A stretch of DNA of 51,029 nucleotides. Source: Haplomitrium mnioides (Eukaryota > Marchantiophyta > Haplomitriopsida > Calobryales). The translations under genes and the position numbers were made by a program. This document shows, piece by piece, positions 22,083-33,057 of this stretch (position 1 is the stretch's first letter; every line of letters starts with the position of its first letter). The notes under the pieces are model-generated. The model did not search any database, was not told the DNA's origin, and was given only the letters and a program-made list of their open reading frames with translations. Location of the stretch: positions 26,989 to 78,017 of the forward strand of contig JBNGIS010033823.1 in assembly GCA_049999725.1 (NCBI GenBank). Reading direction: 5' to 3'.

Positions 22083-23192
22083 ATGGCCAGTGGAGGGATG
22101 GCCAACCAGGTGCCACCTTCTGGGCTTTGGGGAAGGTTCAAATACAGGTCCTTCAAGGGACGCCCGAAGGATGACCCAGATGCGTGGCTGGATGTCCTTG
22201 AGAACACTGCAGCAGGAAATGGGGAAGCCCATGTAAAGCTTGGAATCATGCCGGCAGTGTTGAAAGGAGAGGCCCAGCCCTGGTACAAGAACCTGCCATA
22301 TAACGTCAAGAGGGACTGGCATGCGTTCAAGGCGGCCTTCATTGCAGAGTTCAGAGGGATTGGTGAAGAGACGGAAGCGCTGATCAAGATGGGTCAGCTC
22401 AGGATGAAAAAGAAGGAGTCTGTGAGGAAGTTCCTTCAACGCTTCAACAAGGTGGCAAGGAAGCTGAACCCTCCAGCCACTGACAGAATGCTCACATCAT
22501 GGTTCCTAGCAGCGCTCCCCAGAGGCATTGGGACCTGGATGCGCCAGACGGATCCACAGACTCTCGAGGAGGCAGTCAATGCAACTAGATCACATGTAAA
22601 GGCTGCCATCACCAGTTTCCGAAGGAAGGCAAGGGCCAAATAAGACTCTGATGATTCTTTGGGCACCTCGGACAGTGACGAGGAAACAGATCAGAGTTCC
22701 GAGTCCTCATCGAAAAGCGAGAATGAGTCGAGCAGTAGCAGCTCAGACGAGGACCGGTCATCCAGGAGGAAGAAGAAGAAGAAGGACTTGAAGAAGAAGA
22801 AGCAGGTGAAGGAGGCGCATCATCGCAAGGGGGCCAGCAAGGGGAGGTACAAGAAAACCGAACCCGAACCCGAGACTAGCAAGAAGCCAGGGAGGAGGGA
22901 TCGAATTGAGGAGCTGAGCGCCAAGATGGAGGCGATAAACGTCCTATTAGCAGGGATCAAGCTGGAGGGAAGACCCTTGCCGACCCGGAGAGTTGGAGTC
23001 TGGTGTGTCTGCTACAAGCAACACGGACATTCCCCCCAAGAATGTCCGAATGACGCCAATGCAGTGCAGTATGCGAGGGAGGAAGCACCAGAGTATGTGA
23101 GAGAAGAGGTGGAGTATGTCTTGGAGGAGGCTCCAGACACTGTGTATCAAATCAACGGGGGACCTCGGACAATTCTAAGAAGGCCTGCATGA
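22083..23192 (+). pseudogene. Gag of element E, one internal stop
   Basis: Capsid precursor. Start taken at the ATG at 22083 (or 22098), matching H gag. Core GRFKYRSFKGRPKDDPDAWLD, GEAQPWYKNLPYNVKRDW, and KESVRKFLQRFNKVARKLNP is typical Ty3/gypsy Gag. A TAA at 22641-22643 lies in the same frame, between the core and a Ser/Asp/Glu-rich then Lys-rich tail (22659 onward). H reads through at that place. The tail ends with a degenerate knuckle, CVCYKQHGHSPQEC, and an acidic Glu/Tyr-rich repeat. Frame ends at a TGA at 23190. Confidence 0.9.
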
Positions 23193-23585
23193 GGGAATGC
23201 AGGGCCTATGAATCAGTGGGCTGCTACTCGGCCACATAGGACCACCATCATGATCTATTGGAATTGCGGCCAGCCTAGCCACATTTCATCAAGCTGCCCG
23301 GAGCCACGGAAGAGCGGTTATGGACAACCACCTCCCTTGTAAGTCCAATGCAAAACGGAGGGGCATGTGGCGGTGAATTGTCCGAACCGAATACCCGATG
23401 TTCCTCTAAGGTCCAGGGCAAATCCTCCTCCCCCCTCAAATGTCAATATGATCACTCTAGACATGGAGGAGGAAGCTGAATTGCCAAGCTGGGAGACTCC
23501 AACTTCGGATGATTGTTTCAGGGTGATCACCAGGGCAGGGACCAAGGCCAAACAGAGAGGCCAGAGAGGCCGAGAAAAGAGCTGA
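23193..23585 (+). pseudogene. Second and third zinc knuckles of E Gag
   Basis: Continues gag after the TGA. Knuckle 2, about 23256-23300, reads YWNCGQPSHISSSC: the first Cys is Tyr. Knuckle 3, about 23350-23390, reads VQCKTEGHVAVNC, where H has CFKCKFEGHVAMNC, so again the first Cys is lost. Downstream is a Pro/Glu-rich linker to 23585. This nucleocapsid tail is unlikely to fold around zinc. Confidence 0.75.
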
Positions 23586-23775
23586 GAAGGAAGTGACTCA
23601 AGCGACCCCACCTCAGGATGATTCTGAGTATCGGCAAGATAACCCGAAATGGTTCTACCCTGAGCAGCATGACCAAGTGAGGAAGCAGTTGGAGGCTTTG
23701 GAGGCTCTAGAACAAGAGCAAGCAGCTGAGGAGACCCTCGAGGAAGTCAGGAAGAAGTAGGGAGGGATCTAGGAG

Positions 23776-24447
23776 GTGCAGAAGAGGATTGCAGCTGCGG
23801 AAGAGGGAGTGAAGCCCAGCCCCTACAGCATTCAAGCGGACATAAGAAATTGTCCTGTCACGGCCACAGTAGGCCAACTCCTCAAGGACAGCCCACTGTA
23901 CCGGAGACAGCTCCGTGAATTGTTGATGGGTGCGAAGAGGAGGAAGAGGCTACCTAAGGTGGGAGCTCCAGCAGACCTGCAGCTAATATGTGAAGACAAA
24001 GGGGCCCCGGAGATCGATGGTGCACTGTCTTTAGTACCCGTAGATGGAAGGGCAGGAGTTAACATTATGGTAGAGGAGACAGCGCACAAGCTGGGATTCA
24101 CGGAATTCCAGCCTACAACCAGGATCATGAGGCTAGCACATGGGTCACGAGTAAAACCACTGGGCTCTCTTCTTCAAATCCCAACCTTCATAGGGGGAAA
24201 AGAGTTCAAACTCAATTATCTGGTAATGCGACCCGCCAGAGCTTCTACTTACCGGGTGTTGATAGGAAGGCCGTGGCTGTATGGGGCCAAGGTAATGCAC
24301 AACTGGAGGAATTCTACACTGGTGTTCGGCCCCAACAGAACGACAGTGCATTACGAGCCTGTTCCTCATCTGGGGGAAACGCAGCCTGAGGCAGAGTACG
24401 ACAGTGTGTGGTCTGAGGAAGAAGAGGACTCGGAGTACCACTACTGA
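23776..24447 (+). CDS. Aspartic protease of element E
   Basis: An open frame of 223 residues, the longest intact protease in the window. The listed start is a convenient Met; translation would normally come from the Gag frame. Residues 20-45 hold the family block ADIRNCPVTATVGQLL. The catalytic region LVPVDGRAGVNIM lies at residues 87-99, with Asp at 90. Relatives read VDGGVGVN, so Gly-to-Arg after DG may weaken it. Five residues present before this in B (DIQIA region) are missing. The tail is acidic (WSEEEEDSEYHY). Followed directly by non-coding DNA instead of RT. Confidence 0.85.
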   Translation: MQKRIAAAEEGVKPSPYSIQADIRNCPVTATVGQLLKDSPLYRRQLRELLMGAKRRKRLPKVGAPADLQLICEDKGAPEIDGALSLVPVDGRAGVNIMVEETAHKLGFTEFQPTTRIMRLAHGSRVKPLGSLLQIPTFIGGKEFKLNYLVMRPARASTYRVLIGRPWLYGAKVMHNWRNSTLVFGPNRTTVHYEPVPHLGETQPEAEYDSVWSEEEEDSEYHY

Positions 24448-24817
24448 AGCAACAGAGGGGGATCTGTTGGAGGAGGGTGTGAAGTCTGTCCACCAAAGTA
24501 AATTCTCAGCCTACAACAGACCAGAGCACTAGTGGAAATCGGCGGCAGATGGGGCCAAGGGTGGGGACACCAGCGGTCACCTCGACAAATGGAAAGGGTA
24601 TAAGGATCAAAGGAAAAACGAGGGCCCAACTATGACCCCATCAAGAGTGTCTAGCAACCGCAAGTAAGTTGTTTGTGTGTGTGTGAGTGTGTGTTTTGTT
24701 GGGGGGGTGTTTCGTGGGGTTGTTTTGCAGGAGAGATACAGTCGAGCCAGCAACCGGCAGCAGAGGCACCAGAAAAATGAGGGAGAAGAGGTGTGTTCGT
24801 AGGGACGCGTCACACTT
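24448..24817 (+). other. Non-coding scar of the pol deletion in E
   Basis: The first about 50 bp match B just after its protease (GGAGGAT-TGT, GTGTCTGTCAA-like text at 28486-28540). The last part, with a GT-rich run at 24670-24717, resembles B just before its polypurine tract (32840-33040). Between them about 4 kb of pol is missing. Confidence 0.7.
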
Positions 24818-24827
24818 GAAAGGGGAG
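24818..24827 (+). promoter_or_regulatory. Polypurine tract of E
   Basis: GAAAGGGGAG three bases before the 3' LTR. Confidence 0.88.
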
Positions 24828-24830
24828 TTA

Positions 24831-27800
24831 TGTCAGCCGTTGCTTTGGAGCACTCAAGCAAAATGCAAGAAATCAGAAGCATCAGCGACACAATAAGCCT
24901 TGGCAAGTGTGAGGGCCTCTCAAGAGCCACGACGTACCCTCAAACAGCTACTAAGAGCAGGGCGCATGAGTCCTGGGAGGGAGACATGATCATGGCGGAG
25001 GAGAGGAGGAAGGAATTAGGATCGCTTAGCCAGAGGAGGGGCCACCTTTCAATATTCGAAGCAGGCCAGCGAGAATCCGTGGGCTTCAGGACGATGCGGG
25101 GATCGGAGCCTGGGGAGAAGGAAGAGAGCCGCCACCTGTGGCGAAGCAATCGCAGGAGGAAGAGGAACGAATCCACAACGACGAAACCCGAAGGCACTCC
25201 GAAGAAAGGCAGATCGCGGGGGTCCTCCAGTGGCCATAAATCGGGAAGCAAGGTTCAAGGAGAGAAATGAGAAGGTAAGATCGTCATGAGGGCGAGCAAG
25301 GCCATGGAAGAGGGACGCCTCAATCCTGCAAGCAAGATCGCGCCCTGCAAGGGCTGATCAATTCCTTCCATTTGAGTCCGCGAATCCGGGCGGAAAGGTG
25401 GAGTCCCCGGAAGGCCCCGCGAGATTCCACGAAAACGTGGCGTCTTTGGAGCACTTCGCGGGATTCCACGGACGACGTGGCGGCACTAGGAGGCCCGCTA
25501 ATCTGCGGACAGGCGCCTCCCTAAACGGACAGCCCGCTTAACAGGGTTCCAAAGCGTCTTCCGACGTGGAGAGCCCGGTTAAGAGGGATCCGCGAGGAAC
25601 CCAACAGGGGAGCCAAGGAAGAGGGCCTGAAGCAGCAACATATCGAGGGTCTGGTTGAAGGAGAGCGGAAGGGTGCCGGAAGGGTGATCTATCGGAGATC
25701 CAAAAAGAGGAGTTACGAGGAAGCCAAAAGGGTGATCCATCACCAACCGACCAGCGAGGAGAAGGCTAAGCCGGAAAAGGGATTTAACGCAGGTCCGACC
25801 GACGAAGGAGCAAGCAGGCGCTGAAAGGGTGATCCAACGCAGCTTTGGCATGACCAAGGGCAAGAGTTCGACGGGTCCAACCGCAGCATCTGATAGTTCG
25901 ACAGTGGGACAAAGGGCCTTGTAGTTCCTATATCGAGCATTCAGAAAAGATAACGAAGGGAGCCTCAGGCGCATGCATAGTTCTTATCTCGAGGGAAGGA
26001 CGAAACGGCAACATCGGCACAGTTCTTATCTCGAGGGAAGGACAAAACGGCGACATCGGCGCAGTTCTTAGTCGGCAAGTAGAGTAAGGTCCGCATTGGC
26101 TCTATGGATGACGTGGCGAGCACAAGGAGTCCGTGGGAGGGCTTCAGAAATGTGGCGCGCTGGGGAGCAAGGAAAGATTTCCGCCGGTCAACTTCGAAAG
26201 ATGGTCCGCGTGACGGTCCGCCTATCCCCTTGTGGGGCGGCGTCAGACGGCGGTCTTCGGACGACGTGGCGACTCCAAGGACCCCGCAGCAGCTAACGAG
26301 ACACGCAGTAGTAGGAGAAGGGCTCATTGGACTTCGGACAAAGAGCGGGTCAACCACGAAAGGGAGATTAAGCGCGACGGTCAGCCTACCCCTTTGCGGG
26401 GCGGCGGCGGACGGCGGTGCAACGGGTGACGTGGCGCGAGGAGAGTGACTTGGGATCTGCGGGGCAATATTTGGAGATTCTATGGATAGGGTTCCGTGGA
26501 GCGCTTCGGAACTCTGTTCCGAAGAGCCCTTCGGACTCAACTGCGAGAATCTACAGAATCTTAGCCGCAAGATTTCTCGGACTCCCCGTCGATATTACCG
26601 TTGTACTTTCATCATCACGGGACACGCGGCGCATGCTACTCGTCGGTTGTAACAGGATTAACAGGCGCGCGCCACGCGTCGTCACCTCCCTGCTCCAGGG
26701 AGCTAACAGGATTAACGACCTTTCTTGGGATCGGGCTCGCGAGTTTAGCGCTCGCAAGGGGAGTATACCTTGGTGACCTTCGAGTTCTTCCAGGTTGATG
26801 CACGGGCAATCTCAGGGCGCGAGGCGACTGCACGCGAAGGGGAAATCGCAACGAAGGGGGGCTGGAATGAGAATTCCTCGACAAGATCACGTGAAGCAGG
26901 GGTACTCGCTCAATGGGTTCCGGGGGATTTAGAGGAGGACTGGGGGAGACCCAGGTGACCTCATCCTTGCATGCGAGCCAGAGCAAAGGTTGACTGATAC
27001 GGGGTCTCGATTGGATTCTGGTCGGCTATGACTTCGGGAGAGGCTACCATGGGAGGACTTGGGGTCGGCTCTGCATTTTCTGTGTAGGAGCATCACGATC
27101 CGAGGACAAGGAAACCGCAACGAGGGGCGGTTGGAGTAGGAATTAAGTGAGGAACTACGTGAAGCAGGGGTACTAGCTCCAGGGGGCCAGGGGATTAAGA
27201 GGAGGACTAAGGGGAGACCCACGTGACCTCATCCTTGCCGGTGGACCAGAGCGGAGGGTTACTGATACGTAGATTCGAGGGGATTCCGGCCAGTTATGAC
27301 TTCGAGAGAGGCCGCCAAGTGAGGAGCTTGGGGTTGTCTCTGCCATTCCTTGTGTGTGAGCATCAGCCCAGAGAGTTTGTAGTAGACTCTGGTGTAATTC
27401 TTCAAGTGGAGCTGAGAGGAGGGGGGGCTGCACTAGTGTTGGTGCACTACGTAGTAAGACTTGTCGAGGCTCGGGGGTGGAGTGGGCTACTTGCAGCTAG
27501 TAAAGCTGTCTTCCAGAGGTGGAAGTAAAAGAAACTCTCTTCCTAGCCTGAGGAAGTAAAAGCAGGGCTTCTCGCAAGGGAAGTTAAAAAACTATCTTGA
27601 GTGGAGGGTGTGTGGGTTGCTGGGCTTCAGTTGTAAGGCATCGGGACTCATAAGGGAAGTATTATTTAGTAGAAATCCAGAGGGCCTTCAAGGACTCTAA
27701 TCTCTCTTGCATATAGTGTGTAAATCGTTTGCCTATATCTGTGTAGCTAGATTTCCTTTCTGCTTTGTGTCCCCTTGATTTGTTAGATTAGTGGACATCA

Positions 27801-28331
27801 GATCAATTGAGCAAACCCTAGGAGCAGCCTTGGAGGGGGAGTCCCATCCCTCGACACAAGTTCTGGTATCTTGGGGGTGAATGCTCTCTGTCCCTGATCC
27901 TTTTGCACAGTTAGGAATTAGATCACATTAGGATAGTTAGGATAATCTGTTTTCAGTTCTGAGACAACCTTGAGAGGGGGAGTCCAGTCTTGCTGTATTG
28001 TCAAGTGGTGCATGTCACCAGCACCAATTCTGCCCAAAGCACATATAAGGTGGCAGGGTCCCAGACTTGGACCTTTGGAATATATGGAAAGAATTACACG
28101 AATGTTGGGTGTGATGAATGTGGACTGGTTCTGAATGAATGAGTTGAGTGCAAACACAAGAAGAGTGAGTGGTGAACATAAGGATTGTAAGGAACGGGGA
28201 AGTCCTTAAGCCCTGAAAATGATAACTGGTAAGGGGCAATCTCAGAAAAGAATCTGAAAGCCCGAAACGTGTCCTTCCTTGCACTCCAAACAGGGCTTGA
28301 AACGGTTAAGGCCCAAAACAGGGGAGCGACA
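24831..28331 (+). repeat. 3' LTR of E (3.50 kb)
   Basis: Begins TGTCAGCCGTTGCTTTGG and ends GGGGAGCGACA. About 80 bp longer than the 5' copy, partly because of a 42-bp tandem duplication at about 25978-26061 absent from the 5' LTR. Conserved block at 27505-27600. No gene. Confidence 0.93.
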
Positions 28332-28885
28332 TGGAGAAATTTGACATTGGTGTTTGGTTCTGACAAGACGGTGGTGCACTATGGATCGATTCTACACTTG
28401 TGGGAGACGTAGACGGAAGAGGAGTACGACTGTGAGTGGTTCAAAGAGGAGGAGGAATTGGAGCACCACTATTGGGTGTAGATGATAAGTGAGGCCACGG
28501 AGGAGGATTTGTCTGAGAAAGGTGTGGTGTCTGTCAATCAGATTGAGATAGCAAAGTACACAAAACACAACACAATTTGAGGAATCCACTGAAGATCTGG
28601 TAGGGGATGAGGACACTAAGGTCGGAAGAAAGGAGGGGTCCGAAGTGTCTCATCGATTGCGGAGGGAGGATACAAAGAAATCCGAAGAGTCTCCCCGGGT
28701 GGAAGGGGGGCTGAGATTGGTTACCCTGACGCAAGAGGGAGGTGCGCAATGGAGAAACGAGATGGGGGCAGTGAGGGAATCACAACACAAACAACTGGTT
28801 GTCCAAGAGGGACAAACATTCCACATAGGCTCTGAATTACCCGAAGAAGCGGAGCAAGCCATCGCCCATCTCCTCACAAACTTTA
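28332..28885 (+). pseudogene. Protease end and linker of B, after E
   Basis: Resumes the B protease immediately after the E duplication: GGAGAAATTTGACATTGG aligns with GGAGGAATTCTACACTGG of E. Continues through an acidic tail and a linker toward RT (FHIGSELPEEAEQAIAHLL). The linker frame is open from about 28645 to 28953, then shifts before RT. Confidence 0.8.
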
Positions 28886-29762
28886 GTGATTGTCTTTGCC
28901 TGGAGTCATGTGGATTTGAAGGAAGTCCTCATGGAGTTGGAGGAACACATGATTGACTTGGAACCCGTAGAAATCCCTGTAAGACAACGCCAGTGCAAGA
29001 TGAACCTTCGGTTCTCCCTGCTGGTGAAGGAGAAGATTGACAAGTTGCTGGAGGCGGATTTTATCTACCTGGTGTTAAACAATGAATGGGTGTCTCCACT
29101 AGTGGTGGTGCCCAAGAAAGTCGGACAGGATGGTGAACGGAAAATCAGTGTGTGCCAAGATTTTCGGAAACTCAATGAGGCCACAAAAAAGGACCACTAC
29201 TCGTTGCCTTTCACGGATGGGGGTGTGCTGGATTTGGTGGTAGGACAAGAGGTCTATAGCTTTCTAGATGGATATTCTGGGTACAACCAGATTTGGATCT
29301 GAGAGGAGGATCAGTTGAAGACCCGCATTCACCACGGAATTTTTTGGGGGGGGGGGCGGGGGGGCGGGGGGGGTGTTTGCCTTCCGAAGGATGCCTTTTG
29401 GACTATGCAACGCACCAGGAACTTTTTAGAGAATGATGATGAACATCTTCCATGATTACATGAGAAAATTCTTGCAGATCTTCATCGACAATTTTGTGGT
29501 GTATGTGAGGCTTTGCATTCATGAGCGGGATGTGAGGCTCACCTTCCAACGCTGCAAGGAGATGGTGCTGAGATTACACTCAAGCAAGTGCTTTTTTGGA
29601 GTGAAGGAAAGGATACTCCTTGGACACCAGATTTTCAGTTGAGGCATTGAAGTAGAACAGGAAAAAATTGCCATTTGGATGAATGTGTCCTTTCCTACAA
29701 ACCTGAAAGAGGTGCAAGGCCTCTTGAGGTGCGTGGGGTACTATAGGAGATTTATCGACCTA
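28886..29762 (+). pseudogene. Reverse transcriptase of B
   Basis: Motifs: KEKIDKLLEADFIY, EWVSPLVVVPKK, KISVCQDFRKLNEAT, YSLPFTDGGVLD, and YSFLDGYSGYNQI, the wording of the Tat/Athila branch. A TGA at 29300 and then a guanine run at 29346-29373 break the frame before FRRMPFGLCNAPGTF. The catalytic site at 29481-29495 reads FIDNF, so the second Asp of the FIDD motif is Asn. The thumb ends at VGYYRRFID where repeat C is inserted. Confidence 0.9.
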
Positions 29763-30991
29763 TGAAGGCATGAGATGGTTTTGTGAAGATTTTAAAGTGC
29801 TTAAGCCCCTGTCATAGCATGGGATGCATTTTGATGAAGCATGGAGAAGACTTAGAAGTTATTAGGAGAAACTTAGATTTGATCGGTTTTCTGTAATATG
29901 TGTAGAATTGAGTACATAGTAAATTGTGTTCTTATTAGAAATGTTTAGAAGCTGATATTTTATAGAGAAATATAATATTTCTTAAGTAATTAGTACAAAT
30001 TTACAAAAGTTAAAAAGCTCTTGTAAACCGGACGTTATATCCGGTCAAAGTTACAAAAGAGAGCTGCATAAAAGTCAAAACATAGAGCATTTAAAATTTA
30101 TAAAATAAAAATATTATTACATGGGTAAAAAGCTTACTTGACAAGCTTTCCAAAAAGGTATAATACATGCAATTTGGATCAATATCAAGGATTTTAGAGA
30201 GATTCTTCTAGAAGGACTAAAAAGTAGAAAAGTCAAGAAAAAGCTACTTTATCTTTGACTTGCTCTTTGAGGGAATCTCGAAATATGAAAGTAGCTTTTG
30301 TAGTTAGGTACAAATAAAAGGGAATAGTTGATTAGGTCATATATTTGGTCAAGGAAAGCTCCAAATGAGAAGCTTCTTCTTAAAAAAGTAGGAAAAAGTT
30401 AAAGTTACTTTAGAACTACTTTTGAAAAAGCTCCAAATGAGAAGCTTCTTGAGAAAAGGCAAAGATACTTTAGTAGATACTTTAGGAGATACTTTAGAAT
30501 TTAAAATTGAAAGGCTAGCTTTTAACTAAAGTAAAAGAATCTCTAGGTTTTACTAGTAGTAATTAGCTAGACTAGTATATAAGGAGGAAGAAGAGAGAGC
30601 AAAGGGGACTTGGAGTGGCTTGAGCTTAGACTTTCATTTTCACACTTGGAGAGTTCATTCTTGGAGAGACCATTGGAGAAGAGCTTGGAGGAGCTCTTGG
30701 AGGAGTTGCTAAGAAGACTCATTAGAGGATAAGCACTTGAGGAGAGGTTTCCAATAGAGTGAGAAGTTGTGGAGAGTGAGAAAGGGTGAGAGCGTGAGAG
30801 TATTGAGAGATTTCTGGAGTAAAGAGTTTGATATTGGGCAAGAGATTTTGTATTGAGTACTTCTTTATGTACATTCTCTAGGAATTGTTGAGTTTTGTTG
30901 TGTGCAATCTTACTTGTATTCCCCTCTCATCTTAAATGTGCACTCAACATCAAAGTCACATGAGAAGAAACCGGCGAAGCAAGTAGCTTCA
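29763..30991 (+). mobile_element. Solo-LTR-like repeat C, copy 1
   Basis: About 1.23 kb of AT-rich non-coding DNA inside the pol gene of B. A second copy at 47804-48840 starts at the same TGAAGGC and aligns closely for about 1 kb. A TATA box, TATATAAG, lies at 30576-30583, followed by purine-rich leader-like text, as expected of an LTR. The right end is uncertain: pol resumes near 30992 with THKFASVALPLTQ. No clear target duplication was found. The parent family is not in the window. Confidence 0.75.
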
Positions 30992-32843
30992 CACACAAGT
31001 TTGCCTCAGTGGCTCTACCCCTCACCCAAATGACCAAGACGGGCAGCACCTTTGAAGCCACCCCCGAGAGGCTGGCGAGCTTCATGGAGCTGAAGAGACG
31101 ATTGGCTAGTGCCTCCTAGCTGAGGGAAAGAATTTCATGTCATGATTGATGTGTCTGGCTTCTGCATCAGGGCGGTGTTGAGCCAAACGGATGAGAAGGG
31201 CAGGGACCATCTGATTTACTTTGCGAGCAAGCTACTGGCCCCAACAAAGAAGAATTACTCTGCCACTGATCGGGAAGCCTTGGGAATCATATATGCCTTG
31301 AAGAAATTCAGGCATTACTTATTGCATTACAAGGTGATCTTTCACACCAATCACAATGCTCTCAAGTACATGGTAAATAAATTGAATTTGACTGGTCGAA
31401 TTGCGAGGTGGGTGCTTCTTCTGCAGGAGTTTAACTTTGAAGTGCGAATTAAACCAGGGAGGAAGCACAACAATGACGATTTTTTCTCTCGGGTTGATGG
31501 GCCAATCAATCAGAAGGAGGTAAATGATGCATTCCCGGATGAAGATATATTCCAAGTCAAAGCTGGAAGGCCCACGGAGTATGCTGCCATAACCGAATTC
31601 CTCCTTTCAACTCAAATTCTAAAAGGCAACAATAGAGAGGAAGTTGTCGTGTTCCTTTGCAAGATCAAGCCGTACCTGATGATAAAGGGAGTGTTGCATA
31701 AGCAGGGCTACGATGGAATGATTAGACAATGCTTGGAGCAGGATCAATCCACGGTGGTGATGCAGACCTTGCACGGAGAGGAGGTGGGGGGCCATTTTGC
31801 AGCGAATGCCACAATAAGGCAGATTCTGGATGTCGGGTACTGGTGGCCTACGCTGCACAAGAATATGCACTTCTGGGTGAAGAGATGTGACGCGTGCTAG
31901 AGGACATGAAGGCCAGCAACTAACCAGCATCACCCCTTGGTCCCGATTATCCTCCTAACACCCTTTGAAAAATGGGGAATTGATTTCATTGGGCCGATTG
32001 CACCATCCATCCGTAGGGGTAACATGTACATTCTGCTGGCTACGGATTATGCCATGAAATAGGTGGAAGCCAAAACCACTTAGAAGGATGATGCCAAGAA
32101 GGTAGCCGCCTTTCTATATGAGCAAATGTTTTGCAGGTTTGGGCCCCCGCTGGAGCTAGTGAGTGACCAGAGTACGCACTTCATCAATCATGTAATCAAG
32201 GACCTAACCTCAAGATAACTGGTTAACCACCGCCGCACCACAACCTATCATCTGAAGACTAATGGGCTCATCGAGAGGGCAAACGGGATCATGGGTAAGA
32301 TCCTCAACAAAATAGTGGCAGCAAACAAGGCAGACTGGAACCTCAAGCTGCTAACAACAACCCATGCCTATAACCTGGCTTATAAGACCACCACTAGCCA
32401 CTAACCCTATTTCTTGGTCTTTGGACAACATGCTCTGGTGTCGGTGGAGTATGTTGGAGGAGGAGAGGATGGCATAGGATCAGAGCATGAGAGAAAGGTT
32501 ATATCAGATAGAGAACTTGGAGGAAGCCAGGGAGCAAGCCTAGGGGAGGTTTGAGCACCAACAAAAATTCCAGAAGCAACAACATGACAAAGGCCCAAAA
32601 CCAACAAATCTTCATGAGAGGAACCTGGTGCTATTGCATAACAGCCGCTTTGTACACTTCCCAAGGTAGTTGCACACCAGGTCCCTTTGTTTTGCAGAGG
32701 TTGCATCAAAAGAAGTCAACAGAATTGGAAACATTGGATGGGCATAAATTTGCCAATCGAGTACATTTCGACCGCCTCAAGAGGTACGTGAACCAGGAGG
32801 AAGGAGGAGGACCGGAGTCAATCCGTTCGGAGATTCCAAGTTA
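30992..32843 (+). pseudogene. RNase H and integrase of B
   Basis: After C the frame resumes THKFASVALPLTQMTKTG. RNase H: MIDVSGFCIRAVLSQ, YFASKLLAPTKKNYS, REALGIIYALKKFRHYLL, and HTNHNALKYM, where the usual catalytic Asp of DHNALKY is Asn. Integrase: zinc module HGEEVGGHF to CDAC, catalytic D in WGIDFIG, D in LVSDQSTHFIN, E in LIERAN. The open stretch 31142-31900 spans RNase H to the zinc finger. Later stops, and a frameshift near 32450, break the rest. The tail keeps NRVHFDRLKRYV. Confidence 0.9.
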
Positions 32844-33044
32844 GCAAGTGTGAGTGTGGTGACGGTGAGTGAGTGGTGAGTGGGTTGGATGTGTGAGTGT
32901 GGCGAGGGTGTGGGTTAAGAGTGCATGAGTTTGTGAAATTGCACTACGTCAACTTTGTGTCTAGCTAGGCAGTGACCACTTCGGAGGAGGCAACCAACAG
33001 AATTGATGAACGGAGAAGGGTGTTCGCGGGGATGCTTCACACTT
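32844..33044 (+). other. 3' untranslated region of B
   Basis: GT-rich run (GTGAGTGTGGTGACGG and similar) followed by TTCGGAGGAGGCAACCAACAG, which is shared with G at 41681-41704. No gene. Confidence 0.7.
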
Positions 33045-33055
33045 AAAGGGGGAGT
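33045..33055 (+). promoter_or_regulatory. Polypurine tract of B
   Basis: AAAGGGGGAGT just before TGTCAG, as in G. Confidence 0.88.
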
Positions 33056-33057
33056 TA

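Larger units (their letters stand above)
18469..28331 (+). mobile_element. Complete Gag-protease-only element E
   Basis: 9.86 kb element with LTRs 18469-21889 and 24831-28331, tRNA-Asn primer site, gag, protease, polypurine tract and a TGGAG duplication. The interior is only 2.94 kb. RT, RNase H and integrase are absent: homology to B stops about 50 bp after the protease stop and resumes near the 3' end, implying one pol deletion. It must have been copied and inserted by enzymes from an autonomous relative. This fits the known category of non-autonomous LTR elements that keep only Gag. It lies in the protease gene of B. Confidence 0.93.

Noticed and set aside
24670-24717. GT-rich run as a regulatory element
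   Set aside because: A simple repeat in the scar region before the polypurine tract; a similar run in B suggests an inherited feature without evident role.
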